DNA from: Mycobacterium intermedium
Lineage (GTDB): Bacteria; Actinomycetota; Actinomycetes; Mycobacteriales; Mycobacteriaceae
DNA: 64,000 bases
Direction of reading: 5' to 3'
NCBI RefSeq assembly: GCF_002086275.1
Contig: NZ_MVHT01000023.1
Coordinates: forward strand, 1-64,000
Made by a program: the position numbers and the translations under genes. The notes beneath the pieces are model-generated. The model ran no database searches and had not been told where the DNA came from. It worked only from the letters and a program-made list of their open reading frames with translations. Positions 39,753-50,400 of the stretch are shown here, piece after piece (position 1 is the first letter of the stretch; each line of letters starts with the position of its first letter).

Positions 39753-41468
39753 ATGCCGCACGTGATCACTCAGTCGTGCTGCAATGACGGGTCCTGCGTC
39801 TTCGCGTGCCCGGTAAATTGCATCCACCCATCTCCCGACGAGCCGGGCTACGCGACGTCCGAAATGCTCTACATCGACCCGGTGGCCTGCGTGGACTGCG
39901 GGGCGTGCGTGAGCGCCTGCCCGGTCGGAGCGATCGCGCCCGAAAGTCAGCTCGATGCTAAGCAATTGCCGTTCATCGAAATCAACGCGTCGTTCTACCC
40001 GGACCGCCCGGCCGGTGTGAAACTGCCGCCAACCTCCAAACTGGCTCCAGTGATACCGGCGCCCGAGGTGCATCAGCGGGAGACGCCGCTGACGGTGGCC
40101 ATCGTCGGGTCGGGGCCGGCCGCCATGTACGCCGCCGATGAGTTGCTGATTCAGCCCCGCGTGCGGGTCAACGTTTTCGAGAAGCTGCCAACCCCTTATG
40201 GATTGGTGCGTGCGGGGGTGGCGCCGGACCACCAAAACACCAAAAAGGTCACCCGGCTGTTCGACCGGGTGGCCGGTCATCGCCGCCTGAGGTTCTACCT
40301 CAATGTCGAGGTGGGTAAGCACCTTAGCCACGCCGATCTGCTGGCCCACCATCACGCCGTGGTGTATGCGGTGGGAGCGCCGGATGACCGCAGGCTGGAT
40401 ATCGACGGCATGGGCCTGCCGGGGACCGGCACCGCGACTGAGTTGGTCGCCTGGATCAACGGGCACCCCGACTTTGCCGATCTGGCAGTCGATCTCAGCC
40501 ACGAACGAGTGGTGATCATCGGCAACGGCAATGTCGCCCTCGACGTGGCCCGCGTGCTCACCGCGGACCCCGACGACCTCGCCAGAACCGACATCGCCGA
40601 TCACGCGTTGCGGGCGCTGCGCAAGTCGGCTGTTCGCGAGGTGGTCATCGCCGCTCGGCGCGGACCTGCGCAGTCGGCGTTCACTCTGCCCGAATTGGTC
40701 GGTCTCACCGAATCTTCCGATGTGGTGCTCGACCCCGCCGACCGGCAACGAGTGCTGGATGACCTGGCAACCGTCGCTGATCCGCTGACCAGGGCCAAGC
40801 TTGAGATCTTGACGACGCTGGGTGACGCGTCCGCGGCGCCGTCCGAAAGTGGGCGCCCGCGGATTCGACTGGCGTATCAGCTGACGCCGCAGCGGGTTTT
40901 GGGTGACGATCGGGCCAGCGGTGTGGCGTTCGCCGTCAACGGCCCTGGCGCTGGCGCCGGCGAAGTACGCACGTTTGATGCAGGCCTGGTGCTGACGTCG
41001 ATCGGCTACCGTGGAAAGCCAATACCTGGCCTGCCATTCGACGACGAAGCTGCTCTCGTCCCCAACGACGGCGGTCGCGTTATCGACCCGGCAAGCGCCC
41101 GTCCGGTCGTCGGAGCCTATGTCGCGGGCTGGATCAAGCGCGGGCCCACCGGGTTCATCGGCACCAACAAATCGTGCTCCCTGGAGACCGTGCAGGCTCT
41201 GGTCGCCGACTTCAATGACGGTAAGCTCGCCGACCCGCAAGTCGAGCCGCTGGCACTGGACAGGTTGGTGCGGCAGCGCCAGTCCGACGTCATCGATTCG
41301 GCGGGATGGCGTGCCATCGACGCCGCGGAAATCGCCCGCGGCATAGGCGACGGCCGGCCGCGCAACAAATTCACCGACGTCGCCGACATGCTCGCCGTCG
41401 CGGCTGCGGCACGCCAGGCGCCGCCGCTGCGACGACGCCTGGCGGCCCGGCTACGTGAACTCGTTTAA
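39753..41468 (+). CDS. fprB: Ferredoxin-NADP reductase with fused ferredoxin domain
   Basis: 571 aa, the orthologue of Rv0886 (about 575 aa). The N-terminal ferredoxin (1-60) has the cluster cysteines CCNDGSCVFACPVNC and CVDCGACVSACPVG. An adrenodoxin-reductase-like part follows with the FAD motif IVGSGPAAMYAADELL (about 117) and the NADP motif VIIGNGNVALDVARVL. It moves electrons between NADPH and ferredoxin for P450s or the diiron enzyme upstream. Confidence 0.95.
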   Translation: MPHVITQSCCNDGSCVFACPVNCIHPSPDEPGYATSEMLYIDPVACVDCGACVSACPVGAIAPESQLDAKQLPFIEINASFYPDRPAGVKLPPTSKLAPVIPAPEVHQRETPLTVAIVGSGPAAMYAADELLIQPRVRVNVFEKLPTPYGLVRAGVAPDHQNTKKVTRLFDRVAGHRRLRFYLNVEVGKHLSHADLLAHHHAVVYAVGAPDDRRLDIDGMGLPGTGTATELVAWINGHPDFADLAVDLSHERVVIIGNGNVALDVARVLTADPDDLARTDIADHALRALRKSAVREVVIAARRGPAQSAFTLPELVGLTESSDVVLDPADRQRVLDDLATVADPLTRAKLEILTTLGDASAAPSESGRPRIRLAYQLTPQRVLGDDRASGVAFAVNGPGAGAGEVRTFDAGLVLTSIGYRGKPIPGLPFDDEAALVPNDGGRVIDPASARPVVGAYVAGWIKRGPTGFIGTNKSCSLETVQALVADFNDGKLADPQVEPLALDRLVRQRQSDVIDSAGWRAIDAAEIARGIGDGRPRNKFTDVADMLAVAAAARQAPPLRRRLAARLRELV

Positions 41469-41480
41469 CGCTGAGGCGCG

Positions 41481-41939
41481 CTAACTACCCACGTCGGCGC
41501 CCATCGCGCGCTGGAGTTCCTCCATGCTGACCTCGCGAACCGGTTGGCCGAGTGACCAGTGGTGGCCGAAGGGGTCTTCGAGCACGCCGTAGCGGTCGCC
41601 CCACATCTGGTCATCCAACGGCATCACCACGGTCGCGCCCGCATCCAGTGCGCGCTGGAATTTGGCGTCGACGTCCGTGACCGTCAGGTGGATGGTGACT
41701 GGTGTGCCGCCCAAGGCTTTCGGTGTCATCGATTTGCCGTCGGTCACCTCCGGAAAGTCGTCGTGGAGCATCACGGTGAAGCCGTTGATCTGCACGGCGG
41801 CGTGTATCAATTTGCCATCGGGACGGGGCACACGCCCCAACTCCTCACCGCCGAACGCCTTGACATAGAAGTCGATCGCGGCGGCTGCATTGTCGACGAC
41901 GAGGTGGGGGGACAGGGCTGGTTCGACGTTGATCGCCAT
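41481..41939 (-). CDS. VOC/glyoxalase-family protein
   Basis: 152 aa from ATG 41939 with AAGGAGA upstream, the same length as Rv0887c. Two beta-alpha-beta-beta-beta modules are seen (LSPHLVVDNAAAAIDFYVKA and HLTVTDVDAKFQRALDAGAT). It resembles PhnB-like proteins (DDQMWGDRYGVLEDPFGHHW). Metal ligands cannot be assigned with certainty. Confidence 0.88.
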   Translation of the reverse strand: MAINVEPALSPHLVVDNAAAAIDFYVKAFGGEELGRVPRPDGKLIHAAVQINGFTVMLHDDFPEVTDGKSMTPKALGGTPVTIHLTVTDVDAKFQRALDAGATVVMPLDDQMWGDRYGVLEDPFGHHWSLGQPVREVSMEELQRAMGADVGS

Positions 41940-42106
41940 CTTTGTCTCCTTGTTGTGGATGTGCTCGCCAGCGTTGGCGACGGGGTTCACCTGTATTGAC
42001 CCCGGCCGCGACCGAAATTCATCGCGGTAACCCAGTAGATCTCCAGGCACCGACAAGCCTCATCCCTTGCGTTCCGCCGCGATACCGCTTATAAAGAATG
42101 AATCGA

Positions 42107-42122
42107 TGAGATAGCTGTCTCA
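42107..42122. promoter_or_regulatory. Candidate TetR operator
   Basis: TGAGATAGCTGTCTCA is a 16-bp palindrome with one mismatched pair (TGAGA arms around AGCT) centred 47 bp upstream of the TetR ATG. Position, size and sequence style fit autoregulation by the TetR protein. Confidence 0.55.
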
Positions 42123-42161
42123 ACATGTGTCTTAATACCGTCGGCCTGCAAGGAACGATTG

Positions 42162-42764
42162 ATGAACGCCACGACCGTGACGATCCACCGCACGCTGGAT
42201 GCGCGTCAGGCGGATGTCCGTGCGCGGCTGCTGCAGGCCGCCCGCCAGTTGATTCGCGAGCACGGGCATGAGGTGGTCGCGATGGAGGCGATCGCTGCGA
42301 CCGCCGGAGTGTCCAGGGCGACTACCTATCGCTATTTCGCGTCCAAGGAGCACGTGGTGTGTGAGGCGGCTTTGGCGTGGGGGCATGAGGTCGCGGCTCG
42401 CATTCCGCAGGCCATCGCCGCGGCGTCCGAGTCGCTCTCCGAACCAATGCCAGACATCGACGTGGCCATTGGACATCTCGTATGGGAAGCCGCGTCGGAT
42501 TTGCCCATGGTTCGCGCAATCATTGCTTCGGTATCGGCTCTGGGTCCCGTTGCCGATCAGTTCCGCGTCGGCGTGCGTGGGATGTTCCTCGCGCTGTTGG
42601 GCGGAGCCGGCGAGGATGTGCCCGAGTCGTTGTCACTGGACCCGGCGATCACATTGCTCGGTCGCGTCTTCTTTGCCGACTTGGCGTTGCTCGGAGTCGG
42701 CGACATCACCGTCGAACAGTGCATCGCCGAACTGCGCCTGGCCGCCGCGCGCTTATTGAACTGA
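42162..42764 (+). CDS. TetR-family transcriptional regulator
   Basis: 200 aa from ATG 42162. The N-terminal helix-turn-helix (about 18-65) has VRARLLQAARQLIREHG, VAMEAIAATAGVSRATTYRYF and SKEHVVCEA. The C-terminal ligand domain is unassigned. It lies 29 bp upstream of the membrane hydroxylase gene and probably controls it through the palindrome at 42107. The pair is not in the M. tuberculosis order between Rv0887c and citA. Confidence 0.92.
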   Translation: MNATTVTIHRTLDARQADVRARLLQAARQLIREHGHEVVAMEAIAATAGVSRATTYRYFASKEHVVCEAALAWGHEVAARIPQAIAAASESLSEPMPDIDVAIGHLVWEAASDLPMVRAIIASVSALGPVADQFRVGVRGMFLALLGGAGEDVPESLSLDPAITLLGRVFFADLALLGVGDITVEQCIAELRLAAARLLN

Positions 42765-42793
42765 CCCACCTCCCTACATTAGGAGTCGAACCC

Positions 42794-43564
42794 GTGAATC
42801 AAACACTGTTACAGCCGATTTGGGACTGGATGCTGAGGCACCTGGGCGTCGGATTCTTCGAATTTCCGTTGTACTTCTTGCCCGTGGTCGTCGCGGTCGT
42901 GTTGGTGACGGGCATCGTCTACTCGATATTCGATGTCGCGGTCTACCACCGTATTTCGGCGAAGGCGGCCACCAAACTCGGGCTCCGGATCTCCTCGAAT
43001 TATGTCGGTGCGGCGGTGGTGTTCTTCGTCCTGCATCGCATCTTCCACCCGTGGGTGGCCGAAGTCCCAACGGCCGCACCGACGGTCGTCGCGTTTGTCA
43101 CGCAGCTGGTGGCCTTCATGGTGATCGGCGAGTTCCTCACCTACTGGTGGCACCGGCTAGAGCACGGTAGTCGGTTCGTCTTCACGAAGGTGCACTACCT
43201 GCACCATCGGGTGCAGAACCCGTTGACCATCTGGACCAACTTCGTCGTGCACCCCGTCGAAGGCTTCATGGTGATGTTCTGCCTCTACGTCGTGCCGTTG
43301 GCGTTGGGGGCCCATCCACTGGTGGTCGTCGCTTATGCGGCGGCCAACACCACAGCGATGGTCATCACGCACAGCGGTTACGACATGAAGCTGTACCCGC
43401 GCTGGCTGCTGCCGGCGGCCTCGGGCCACGAGTTGCACCACTCGGAGAAGCGTCCCACCAACCTGTCCGTGGTAATGACATACGGAGACAAGCTGTTCGG
43501 CACTTACAAGAAACCGGTCGCGCCGACCGAGCCCGCGTTGGAGTCAAGCGCGGCCGCCGCCTAG
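42794..43564 (+). CDS. Sterol desaturase / fatty-acid hydroxylase superfamily membrane enzyme
   Basis: 256 aa from GTG 42794 with AGGAG upstream. Histidine boxes for the diiron centre are HRLEH, HYLHH and HELHH, each at a membrane edge. There are four or more hydrophobic helices (FPLYFLPVVVAVVLVTGIVY, FVTQLVAFMVIGEFLTYWW, VHPVEGFMVMFCLYVVPL). It is an O2-dependent lipid hydroxylase or desaturase; the substrate is unknown. Its stop overlaps citA by four bases, so the insertion ended exactly at that gene. Confidence 0.9.
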   Translation: MNQTLLQPIWDWMLRHLGVGFFEFPLYFLPVVVAVVLVTGIVYSIFDVAVYHRISAKAATKLGLRISSNYVGAAVVFFVLHRIFHPWVAEVPTAAPTVVAFVTQLVAFMVIGEFLTYWWHRLEHGSRFVFTKVHYLHHRVQNPLTIWTNFVVHPVEGFMVMFCLYVVPLALGAHPLVVVAYAAANTTAMVITHSGYDMKLYPRWLLPAASGHELHHSEKRPTNLSVVMTYGDKLFGTYKKPVAPTEPALESSAAAA

Positions 43565-44682
43565 GCGCTGGTGATCACGCGGTCCCAGCCGGGGATCGAT
43601 TCGGGCTTGCGCGGCCCGGGGCCCACGTAGACGGCCGACGGCCGGACCAGTTTGCCGAGTCGCTTCTGTTCCAGGATGTGAGCGCACCATCCGGCGGTGC
43701 GTCCGCAAGTGAACATCGCGGGCATCATGTTCGCCGGCACGCCGGCGAAGTCCAGGATGACCGCTGCCCAGAACTCGACATTGGTCTCGATGGCCCGGTC
43801 CGGGCGTCGCTCGCGCAACTCGGCCAAAGCCGCTTGTTCCAAGGCGGCCGCGACCTCGTGGCGAGGGGCCTTGAGGCGCTCGGCGGTCGCGCGCAGCACC
43901 CGCGCCCGTGGGTCTTCGGCCCGGTAGACGCGGTGTCCGAAGCCCATCAGTTTTTCGCCGCGGTCCAGGATGTCCTTGACGACCTTGCGGGCGTCGCCGG
44001 TGCGCTCCACCTCCTCGATCATCGGCAGTACGCGGGCCGGGGCCCCGCCGTGCAAAGGCCCGCTCATCGCCCCGATCGCACCGGACAGGCACGCGGCCAC
44101 GTCTGCGCCGGTCGAGGCGATCACCCGCGCGGTGAAGGTCGACGCGTTCATGCCGTGCTCGGCGGCCGTGACCCAGTAGGCGTCGATTGCCTCGATGTGC
44201 CTGGGGTCCGGCTCGCCCTGCCAGCGCGTCATGAATCGGGCGGTGATGGTCGGGCACTGGTCGATGATGCGCTGGGGGACAGCAGGCTGGTAGATGCCGC
44301 GGCCAGATTGTGCGACGTAGGAAAGGGCCATCACAGATGCCCGTGCGAGCTGGTCGCGGGCGGTGGGCTCGTTGGTGTCTAGCAGTGGCTTGTAACCCCA
44401 GATGGGTGCCAGCATTGCCAGTCCCGCCTGCACGTCGACCCGTACGTCGCCGGTGTGGATCGGCAGTGGGAACGGCTCGGCCGGCGGCAAACCCCGGCCG
44501 AAGTCGCCGTCGACCAGCAGAGCCCAGACGTCGCCGAAGTGAACCCGCTGGTTCACCAGATCCTCGATGTCGACACCGCGGTAACGCAGCGCGCCACCGT
44601 CCTTGTCGGGTTCGGCGATCTTGGTGGTGAAGGCGACGACGCCTTCCAGACCTGGGACAAAATCAGGTGGAACCACAGTCAT
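43561..44682 (-). CDS. citA: Citrate synthase 2
   Basis: 373 aa from ATG 44682, the same length as Rv0889c. The fold motifs include the catalytic histidines in [15 protein letters not shown] and [15 protein letters not shown], and the C-terminal region [16 protein letters not shown]. It condenses oxaloacetate and acetyl-CoA, a secondary isoform beside gltA2. It is divergent from pdxH across 70 bp. Confidence 0.94.
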   Translation of the reverse strand: MTVVPPDFVPGLEGVVAFTTKIAEPDKDGGALRYRGVDIEDLVNQRVHFGDVWALLVDGDFGRGLPPAEPFPLPIHTGDVRVDVQAGLAMLAPIWGYKPLLDTNEPTARDQLARASVMALSYVAQSGRGIYQPAVPQRIIDQCPTITARFMTRWQGEPDPRHIEAIDAYWVTAAEHGMNASTFTARVIASTGADVAACLSGAIGAMSGPLHGGAPARVLPMIEEVERTGDARKVVKDILDRGEKLMGFGHRVYRAEDPRARVLRATAERLKAPRHEVAAALEQAALAELRERRPDRAIETNVEFWAAVILDFAGVPANMMPAMFTCGRTAGWCAHILEQKRLGKLVRPSAVYVGPGPRKPESIPGWDRVITSA

Positions 44683-44752
44683 GCGGCGATTCTTGCACCC
44701 CAGATTCCGGCCGATGCTACCGGCCGGTAGCAACCCCGGTAGCTTTAACGCG

Positions 44753-45415
44753 ATGGCCGGAGCAATCGACGAGCACCTGGCGAGGATGAGAGTGGAGTAC
44801 AAATCCGCCGAGAAGGACGACAGTCCCGACTTGGACGCAAGCTGGCTGGACGACGGTTGGCTCAGCTTGTTCTGCAAGTGGATTGATGACGCCGAGCGAG
44901 CCGGAGTCGCCGAGCCGAACGCCATGGTGCTGGCCACCGTCACCGCCGACGGCAAGCCGATGAGTCGATCGGTGTTGTGCAAGGGCGCCGATAAGAACGG
45001 GATCACCTTTTTCACCAACTACGACTCGGCCAAGGGGCTCGAGCTGGCGGCGACGCCGTACGCGTCGGCAACCTTTCCGTGGTACCAGCTCGGGCGACAG
45101 GTGCACATCCGGGGTTCGGTGACCAAAGTCGACCGGCAGGTCACCGAGGAGTACTGGTCCAAGCGGCCGCGCGGCTCGCAACTGGGGGCGTGGGCGTCGC
45201 AGCAGTCGCGGCCGATCGAGTCGCGGGCGGCGTTGCTGGAGCAGTTGGCGGAGGTGACTGCCCGCTTCGCCGATGTCGAGCAGGTGCCGGCGCCGCCGAA
45301 CTGGGGTGGTTATCTGATCGCGCCCGAAGTGGTCGAATTCTGGCAGGGCCGCGAGAACCGGGTGCATAACCGGATTCGAGTCATCGGCGGTCGCGTCGAG
45401 CGGCTGCAGCCTTAG
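44753..45415 (+). CDS. pdxH: Pyridoxamine 5'-phosphate oxidase
   Basis: 220 aa from ATG 44753. FMN-binding split barrel: [52 protein letters not shown] and [12 protein letters not shown]. The C-terminal PdxH dimerisation signature is [27 protein letters not shown]. It oxidises PNP/PMP to PLP. In M. tuberculosis a pdxH (Rv2607) lies elsewhere, so the position next to citA is different here. Confidence 0.94.
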   Translation: MAGAIDEHLARMRVEYKSAEKDDSPDLDASWLDDGWLSLFCKWIDDAERAGVAEPNAMVLATVTADGKPMSRSVLCKGADKNGITFFTNYDSAKGLELAATPYASATFPWYQLGRQVHIRGSVTKVDRQVTEEYWSKRPRGSQLGAWASQQSRPIESRAALLEQLAEVTARFADVEQVPAPPNWGGYLIAPEVVEFWQGRENRVHNRIRVIGGRVERLQP

Positions 45416-45671
45416 GGCGTTTGCACGCTGGGCCGGCGTGGTCTTCCCCTGTCGGTACTTGGGATGCCGGGCGGCCCGCTCCTGCCCGAGGAGATCGGCA
45501 CATCACCGCCGGTGACGCCCAGCCCGCTCCCGCCGGCGCCACCGATTCCGCTGCGTGGCAATGCCGCGGTGACGGGAATGCCGGATCAACTTCCCGAGAG
45601 TGCTGCGTCAAGCTGACCGCGAATACGCGGCGCACCGCATTTCATAATTGCCCAACAATTGTCGAAACCGG
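45416..45671. other. Intergenic promoter region ahead of the Pfa-like cluster
   Basis: The first 190 bases are GC-rich. Bases 45635-45665 turn AT-rich (CATTTCATAATTGCCCAAC), a likely promoter, with an AATTG-N5-CAATT repeat at 45646-45660. A further repeat, TTGGA-N6-TCCAA at 45682-45697, lies just inside the predicted pfaD-like frame. A Pro-rich open frame (45464-45610) has no start signal and is probably not a gene. Confidence 0.4.
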
Positions 45672-47408
45672 ATGCGGACCATTGGAGCGGTGTCCAATAA
45701 GAGCGCACCGGGACGACACGATGTGGTGGAACTCGACCGCCCCGGCTGGAGCGAAGAGCCGGCGGCGGCGGACCAGTCACCACCGCTGGGCGGTAGGCGA
45801 CGGGCCGCCGCCGACGAAGCCCGTTGCGCCGGCGGAGTCGCCTATGCGCCCGAAGACCTGGTGCGCGTCGTTCGGCAAATCCGTCACCCTCTGTTGGTCG
45901 TCCGCGACGATGCCAGCCAGCGAGTTGGTTTGGCAATCAGCGCGACCATGCCGAACCTGCCTGCAGGGACTTCCCTGATCGGTGTCCTGCCGCCGGTCTA
46001 CCCCGAATGGCTCGGCGATCGGGAGTTCTGCGAATCGCATTCGCTGCGCTTCCCATACGTCACGGGGTCGATGGCCAACGGTATTGCCGCGCCGGCCTTG
46101 GTGGTGGCAGTGGCCAAGGCGGGGATGTTGGCCTTCTTCGGCGCCGCTGGCCTCTCTTTCGCCGAGGTGGAGCGGGGACTGTCGACCATCGAGGAGAAAC
46201 TGTCCGGCACAAACGCGGTTTGGGGCGCCAACCTGATTCACTCACCCTACGAGGCCGCGCTTGAACGCCGGGTGGCCGAGCTGTACATCGCCAAAGGCGT
46301 ACGGAAGATCGAAGCTTCGGCGTTCATGAAGATCGAACCGTCGGTGGTGCGTTATGCGCTGCACGGCCTGTCCACCGACCCGGCCGGTCACATCGTGCGG
46401 AAGAACAGCGTCTTCGCCAAGGTGTCGCGTCCGGAGGTCGCTCGTCAATTCATGATGCCAGCCCCACCGGCCATCGTGTCCGCGCTGCTGGAGTCCGACG
46501 AAATCACCGCGCGGGAAGCGGAATTGGCCCGCCGGGTGGCCGTCGCCGAGGACATCACCGTCGAGGCGGACAGCGGCGGACACACCGACAACCGCCCGCT
46601 GACAGCGCTGTTCCCCGAGATCGTCGCGCTCCGCGACCAATTGACGGCCGAATATCGGTTGGAGCGGCCGGTCCGTGTCGGCGCTGCGGGCGGGATCGGT
46701 ACACCGTTGTCGGTTGCCGCCGCGTTCGCTATGGGTGCGGCCTACGTGCTGACCGGATCGATCAATCAAGCCTGCAGGGAGTCGGGTCTCTCGGCTCAGG
46801 GACGCAACATACTCGCCGGCGTTGGCATCGCCGACGTCATGATGGCGCCGGCAGCCGACATGTTCGAGCTCGGGGTGAACCTGCAAGTGGTCAAGCGCGG
46901 CTCGATGTTCGGACCCCGCGCCAAGAAACTTTATGCGCTGTATGACAGCAACCCTGGCTTGACCGCGATCGTCGGCCAGCAGCGCGCGGAGCTCGAAAAA
47001 ATATTCGGCCAGACGGTCGAAGAGGTCTGGGCCGAGACCGAGCAGTTTTGGGCTAGACGTGACGCCGTGGTCTTGGAGCGAGCTGCGCGGGATCCCAAGT
47101 ACCAGATGGGCTTGGTGTTTCGTTGGTATCTGGGCAAGTCGAGCCGATGGGCGATCGAAGGCGTGGCGGATCGTCGGCTTGACTACCAAATCTGGTGCGG
47201 CCCGGCCATGGGTGCATTCAACAGCTGGGTTCGCGACAGCTTCCTCGAGTCGCCCGAGAACCGGGAAGTCGTACAGGTCGCACTCAACCTGCTCGAGGGC
47301 GCCGCGCAGATCACCATGGCGCAACGCGTACGTGATTGCGGTGTACGCCTGCCCGCCGAGGCATTTCGCTTCAAGCCGCGCCGATTGGCCATCGACCCAA
47401 GCTCCTGA
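45672..47408 (+). CDS. PfaD-type FMN enoyl reductase of a PUFA/polyketide synthase
   Basis: 578 aa from ATG 45672; the start is uncertain because no strong Shine-Dalgarno is seen, and TTG 45648 and GTG 45690 are in frame. It is a trans-acting enoyl reductase of the 2-nitropropane-dioxygenase TIM-barrel family that saturates selected enoyl intermediates on the synthase. Motifs: VTGSMANGIAAPALVVAVAK, the FMN/catalytic stretch EADSGGHTDNRP (H304), the phosphate-binding AAGGIGTPLSVAAAFAMGA and YVLTGSINQAC. The C-terminal PfaD-specific region (about 390-570) holds FRWYLGKSSRWAIEG. It lies 32 bp upstream of the KS-AT-ACP gene. An ordinary nitronate monooxygenase is ruled out by the length and neighbours. 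Confidence 0.9.
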   Translation: MRTIGAVSNKSAPGRHDVVELDRPGWSEEPAAADQSPPLGGRRRAAADEARCAGGVAYAPEDLVRVVRQIRHPLLVVRDDASQRVGLAISATMPNLPAGTSLIGVLPPVYPEWLGDREFCESHSLRFPYVTGSMANGIAAPALVVAVAKAGMLAFFGAAGLSFAEVERGLSTIEEKLSGTNAVWGANLIHSPYEAALERRVAELYIAKGVRKIEASAFMKIEPSVVRYALHGLSTDPAGHIVRKNSVFAKVSRPEVARQFMMPAPPAIVSALLESDEITAREAELARRVAVAEDITVEADSGGHTDNRPLTALFPEIVALRDQLTAEYRLERPVRVGAAGGIGTPLSVAAAFAMGAAYVLTGSINQACRESGLSAQGRNILAGVGIADVMMAPAADMFELGVNLQVVKRGSMFGPRAKKLYALYDSNPGLTAIVGQQRAELEKIFGQTVEEVWAETEQFWARRDAVVLERAARDPKYQMGLVFRWYLGKSSRWAIEGVADRRLDYQIWCGPAMGAFNSWVRDSFLESPENREVVQVALNLLEGAAQITMAQRVRDCGVRLPAEAFRFKPRRLAIDPSS

Positions 47409-47440
47409 CAACGCTGTCACACCGCCGAAAGGATCCCGGA

Positions 47441-50400
47441 ATGGATGTGCGACCCCCCATCGCTGTCGTCGGAGTAAGCGCTCTGTTTCCCGACTCTCCT
47501 GATGCCCCATCGTTTTGGCGCAACATTGCCGAGGGAGCGGATCTGCTCTCCGAGGTGCCCGAATCGCACTGGCGCATCGAGGACTACTTCCACTCGGACC
47601 CGGACGCACCCGACAGAATGTATGCGCGGCGCGGCGGGTTTCTTCCTTACGTCGACTTCGTGCCTTCAGATTTCGGCGTACCGCCGAAGACCGTGCCGGC
47701 GATCGACACCGCGCAGCTGCTGGCGCTAGCCGTGGCCAAGCAGGTCTTGGAAGACGTTGCGGACGGGGACTTCTCCCACATGGACCGCGACCGAGTCTCC
47801 GTGGTGCTCGGCGTCGCCAGTGCGACCGAACTGGTCGCCCACATGTCTGGTCGCCTCCAGGCTCCGGTGTGGGAGAGGGCGCTTCGGGGTTCCGGAATCA
47901 CGGGTGAACAGCTTGAGCAATTCAAGCAACGCATCGCCGACGCATACACCCCCTGGCAAGCAGACACGTTCCCGGGCCTGCTCGGCAACGTGGTCGCGGG
48001 TCGAATCGCCAACCGATTCGACCTCGGCGGAACCAACTGCGTCGTCGACGCCGCGTGTGCCAGTTCGCTGGCCGCACTTCAAATCGCGCTCAACGAGCTG
48101 TATCTCGGTGACTCCGAAATGGTCATCACGGGTGGCGTGGACGCGCTCAACGACATCCTGATGTTCATGTGCTTTGCCAAGGTCACGGCACTGTCGCCGT
48201 CCGGGGACTGCAGACCGTTCGCCGACAACGCGGACGGGACGATGCTGGGTGAGGGCCTTGCCATGCTGGCCCTGAAAAGGCTCGAGGACGCCGAGCGCGA
48301 CGGTGACCCGATTTACGCGGTCATCCGCGGCCTGGGCTCGTCCTCGGACGGCCGGGCGAAGAGCATCTATGCGCCCAGGCCGTCGGGGCAGGCGCAAGCG
48401 TTGCGCCGCGCCTACGACGCGGCCGGTTACGGCCCGGACACCGTCGGGCTGATCGAGGCGCACGGGACGGCCACCAAGGCCGGCGACATCGCCGAGTTCA
48501 CCGCGTTACGGGAGGTGTTCGACGACTCCGGCCGTGAGGATCGACAGTGGTGCGCGATCGGATCGGTGAAATCGCAAGTGGGACACACGAAGGCGGCCGC
48601 AGGCGCTTGCGGCCTCTTCAAGGCGGTGATGGCACTTCACCACAAGACTTTGCCGCCGACGATCAAGGTTGATCAGCCCAACCCAGCCCTCGACATCGGC
48701 ACTTCACCGTTCTATCTCTCCACTCAATCGAAGCCCTGGATTGCCGATGACGGTGTTCCACGCCGCGCATCTGTGAGTTCCTTCGGCTTCGGCGGCACCA
48801 ATTTCCACGTCGCACTTGAGGAGTACACCGGCAGCGGCCGCCGCCCATGGCGCCATCGGTCCTGGAAGTCGGAGCTGGTCGTGCTCGAAGCGGGCGATGC
48901 AGCGGCCTTGGCCGACAAGGCGGCCCGCTTGTCGGCGTCGCTGAAGGACGACAAAGACATGCTTTGCTATATCGCCCGCGCGACGCAGGAAAGCTACGAC
49001 GCCGGCGCCAAACACCGATTGGCACTGGTCGCGGACGACGTCGCAAGCCTTCGATCGATGCTCGATGAAGCGGCAGGCCGATTGGGCAGAAGCAGTGCGG
49101 CTTTCGCTTCGCCGCGGGGCTACTACTATTCCGCGGAGGAGCCTGGCCCGGTCGCGTTGCTGTTTCCGGGGCAGGGCAGCCAGTACCTGGGGATGGGTGC
49201 TGACGTTCCGCGACTGTTCGACGGGGCGCTTGGTCCGTGGGAGAACGCCAGAACGTCACTTGTCGACGCCGATTCGGATCTGCACCAGATCGTCTGGCCG
49301 AAAACCGCTTTCACTGAAGCAGAACGCAGGCGGCAAGCCGAGACGCTGACCAGCACGCAGTGGGCGCAACCTGCGATCGGCGCTCACAGCCTCAGCCTCT
49401 TGCGGATCGTCCGCGCCTTGGAGATCGACCCGATCGCCGTCGGGGGACACAGCTTCGGTGAAGTCGTCGCGTTGTGTGCGGCAGGGGTCTTCGACGAAGA
49501 AGCGGCACTTCGCGTTGCACACAAGAGGGGGGTTCTCATGGCGGAGGCCGCGCGCATCGGCGAGGGGACGATGTGCGCGGTTTCGGCGCCGCACGAGATC
49601 GTCTGCGGGTTGTTGCAGCGCTGGGAGCTTCCGGTTGTCATTGCCAACCACAACAGTCCGACACAAGTCATCGTGTCGGGCGCCAAGGATGCCGTCTTGA
49701 AAGCCATGAACCTGCTGTCTGAGGTTGGCATTCAGTCAAAGCAACTGAACGTGGCCACGGCATTTCATTCCCACCTCGTCGCGGGTGCTGTGGCACCCTT
49801 CGCCGACTTTCTGGATGAGATCCCGTTCGGCACGCCGGCTTTCCCCGTGTACGCCAATGCGACGGCGGCGCCCTACGGCTCAGACGCCGATACCATGCGC
49901 GTCACGCTCGGCGAGCAGATCGCACAGCCGGTCCGCTTCCTGGAGATGGTGCGCTCGATGTGGGCGGCCGGTGCGCGAACGTTCGTCGAAGTGGGTCCGG
50001 ACGGTGTCCTTACCAACCTGGTGGGAACGTGCCTGGAAGGCCTGCCGCACCGCGCTGTTGCGCTTGATCGCAAGAACGCCCACGGGATCCGAACTCTTTG
50101 GCTTGGCCTGGCTCAGCTCGTGGCAGCCGGTGTGCCGATGAATTTCGAGAGCCTGTGGGCCGACTACCGAGTGCTCGAAGATCCGCGCACCCGCCCAGAA
50201 CCCAAACTGGTCCTCAAGATCAACGGCGCCAATTACGGCAAGCCCCGTCTCGACGACACTCCGGCGATGCCTTACACACCCGTGTCCGCTCCTGCGCCGG
50301 CGAATGTAGCGATACAACCGGCGCCGCTGGTGCCGCAACAAATCGAACATCGGCCCGTGCCGGCCGCCACGCCTGCAGCGGCCTCGGTGGCCGTCGCGGT

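Noticed and set aside
45464-45610. Pro-rich ORF (MPGGPLLPEEIG...) before the Pfa cluster, possibly a PPE tail relic
   Set aside because: No ribosome site and no clear PPE motif; the similarity is only compositional.
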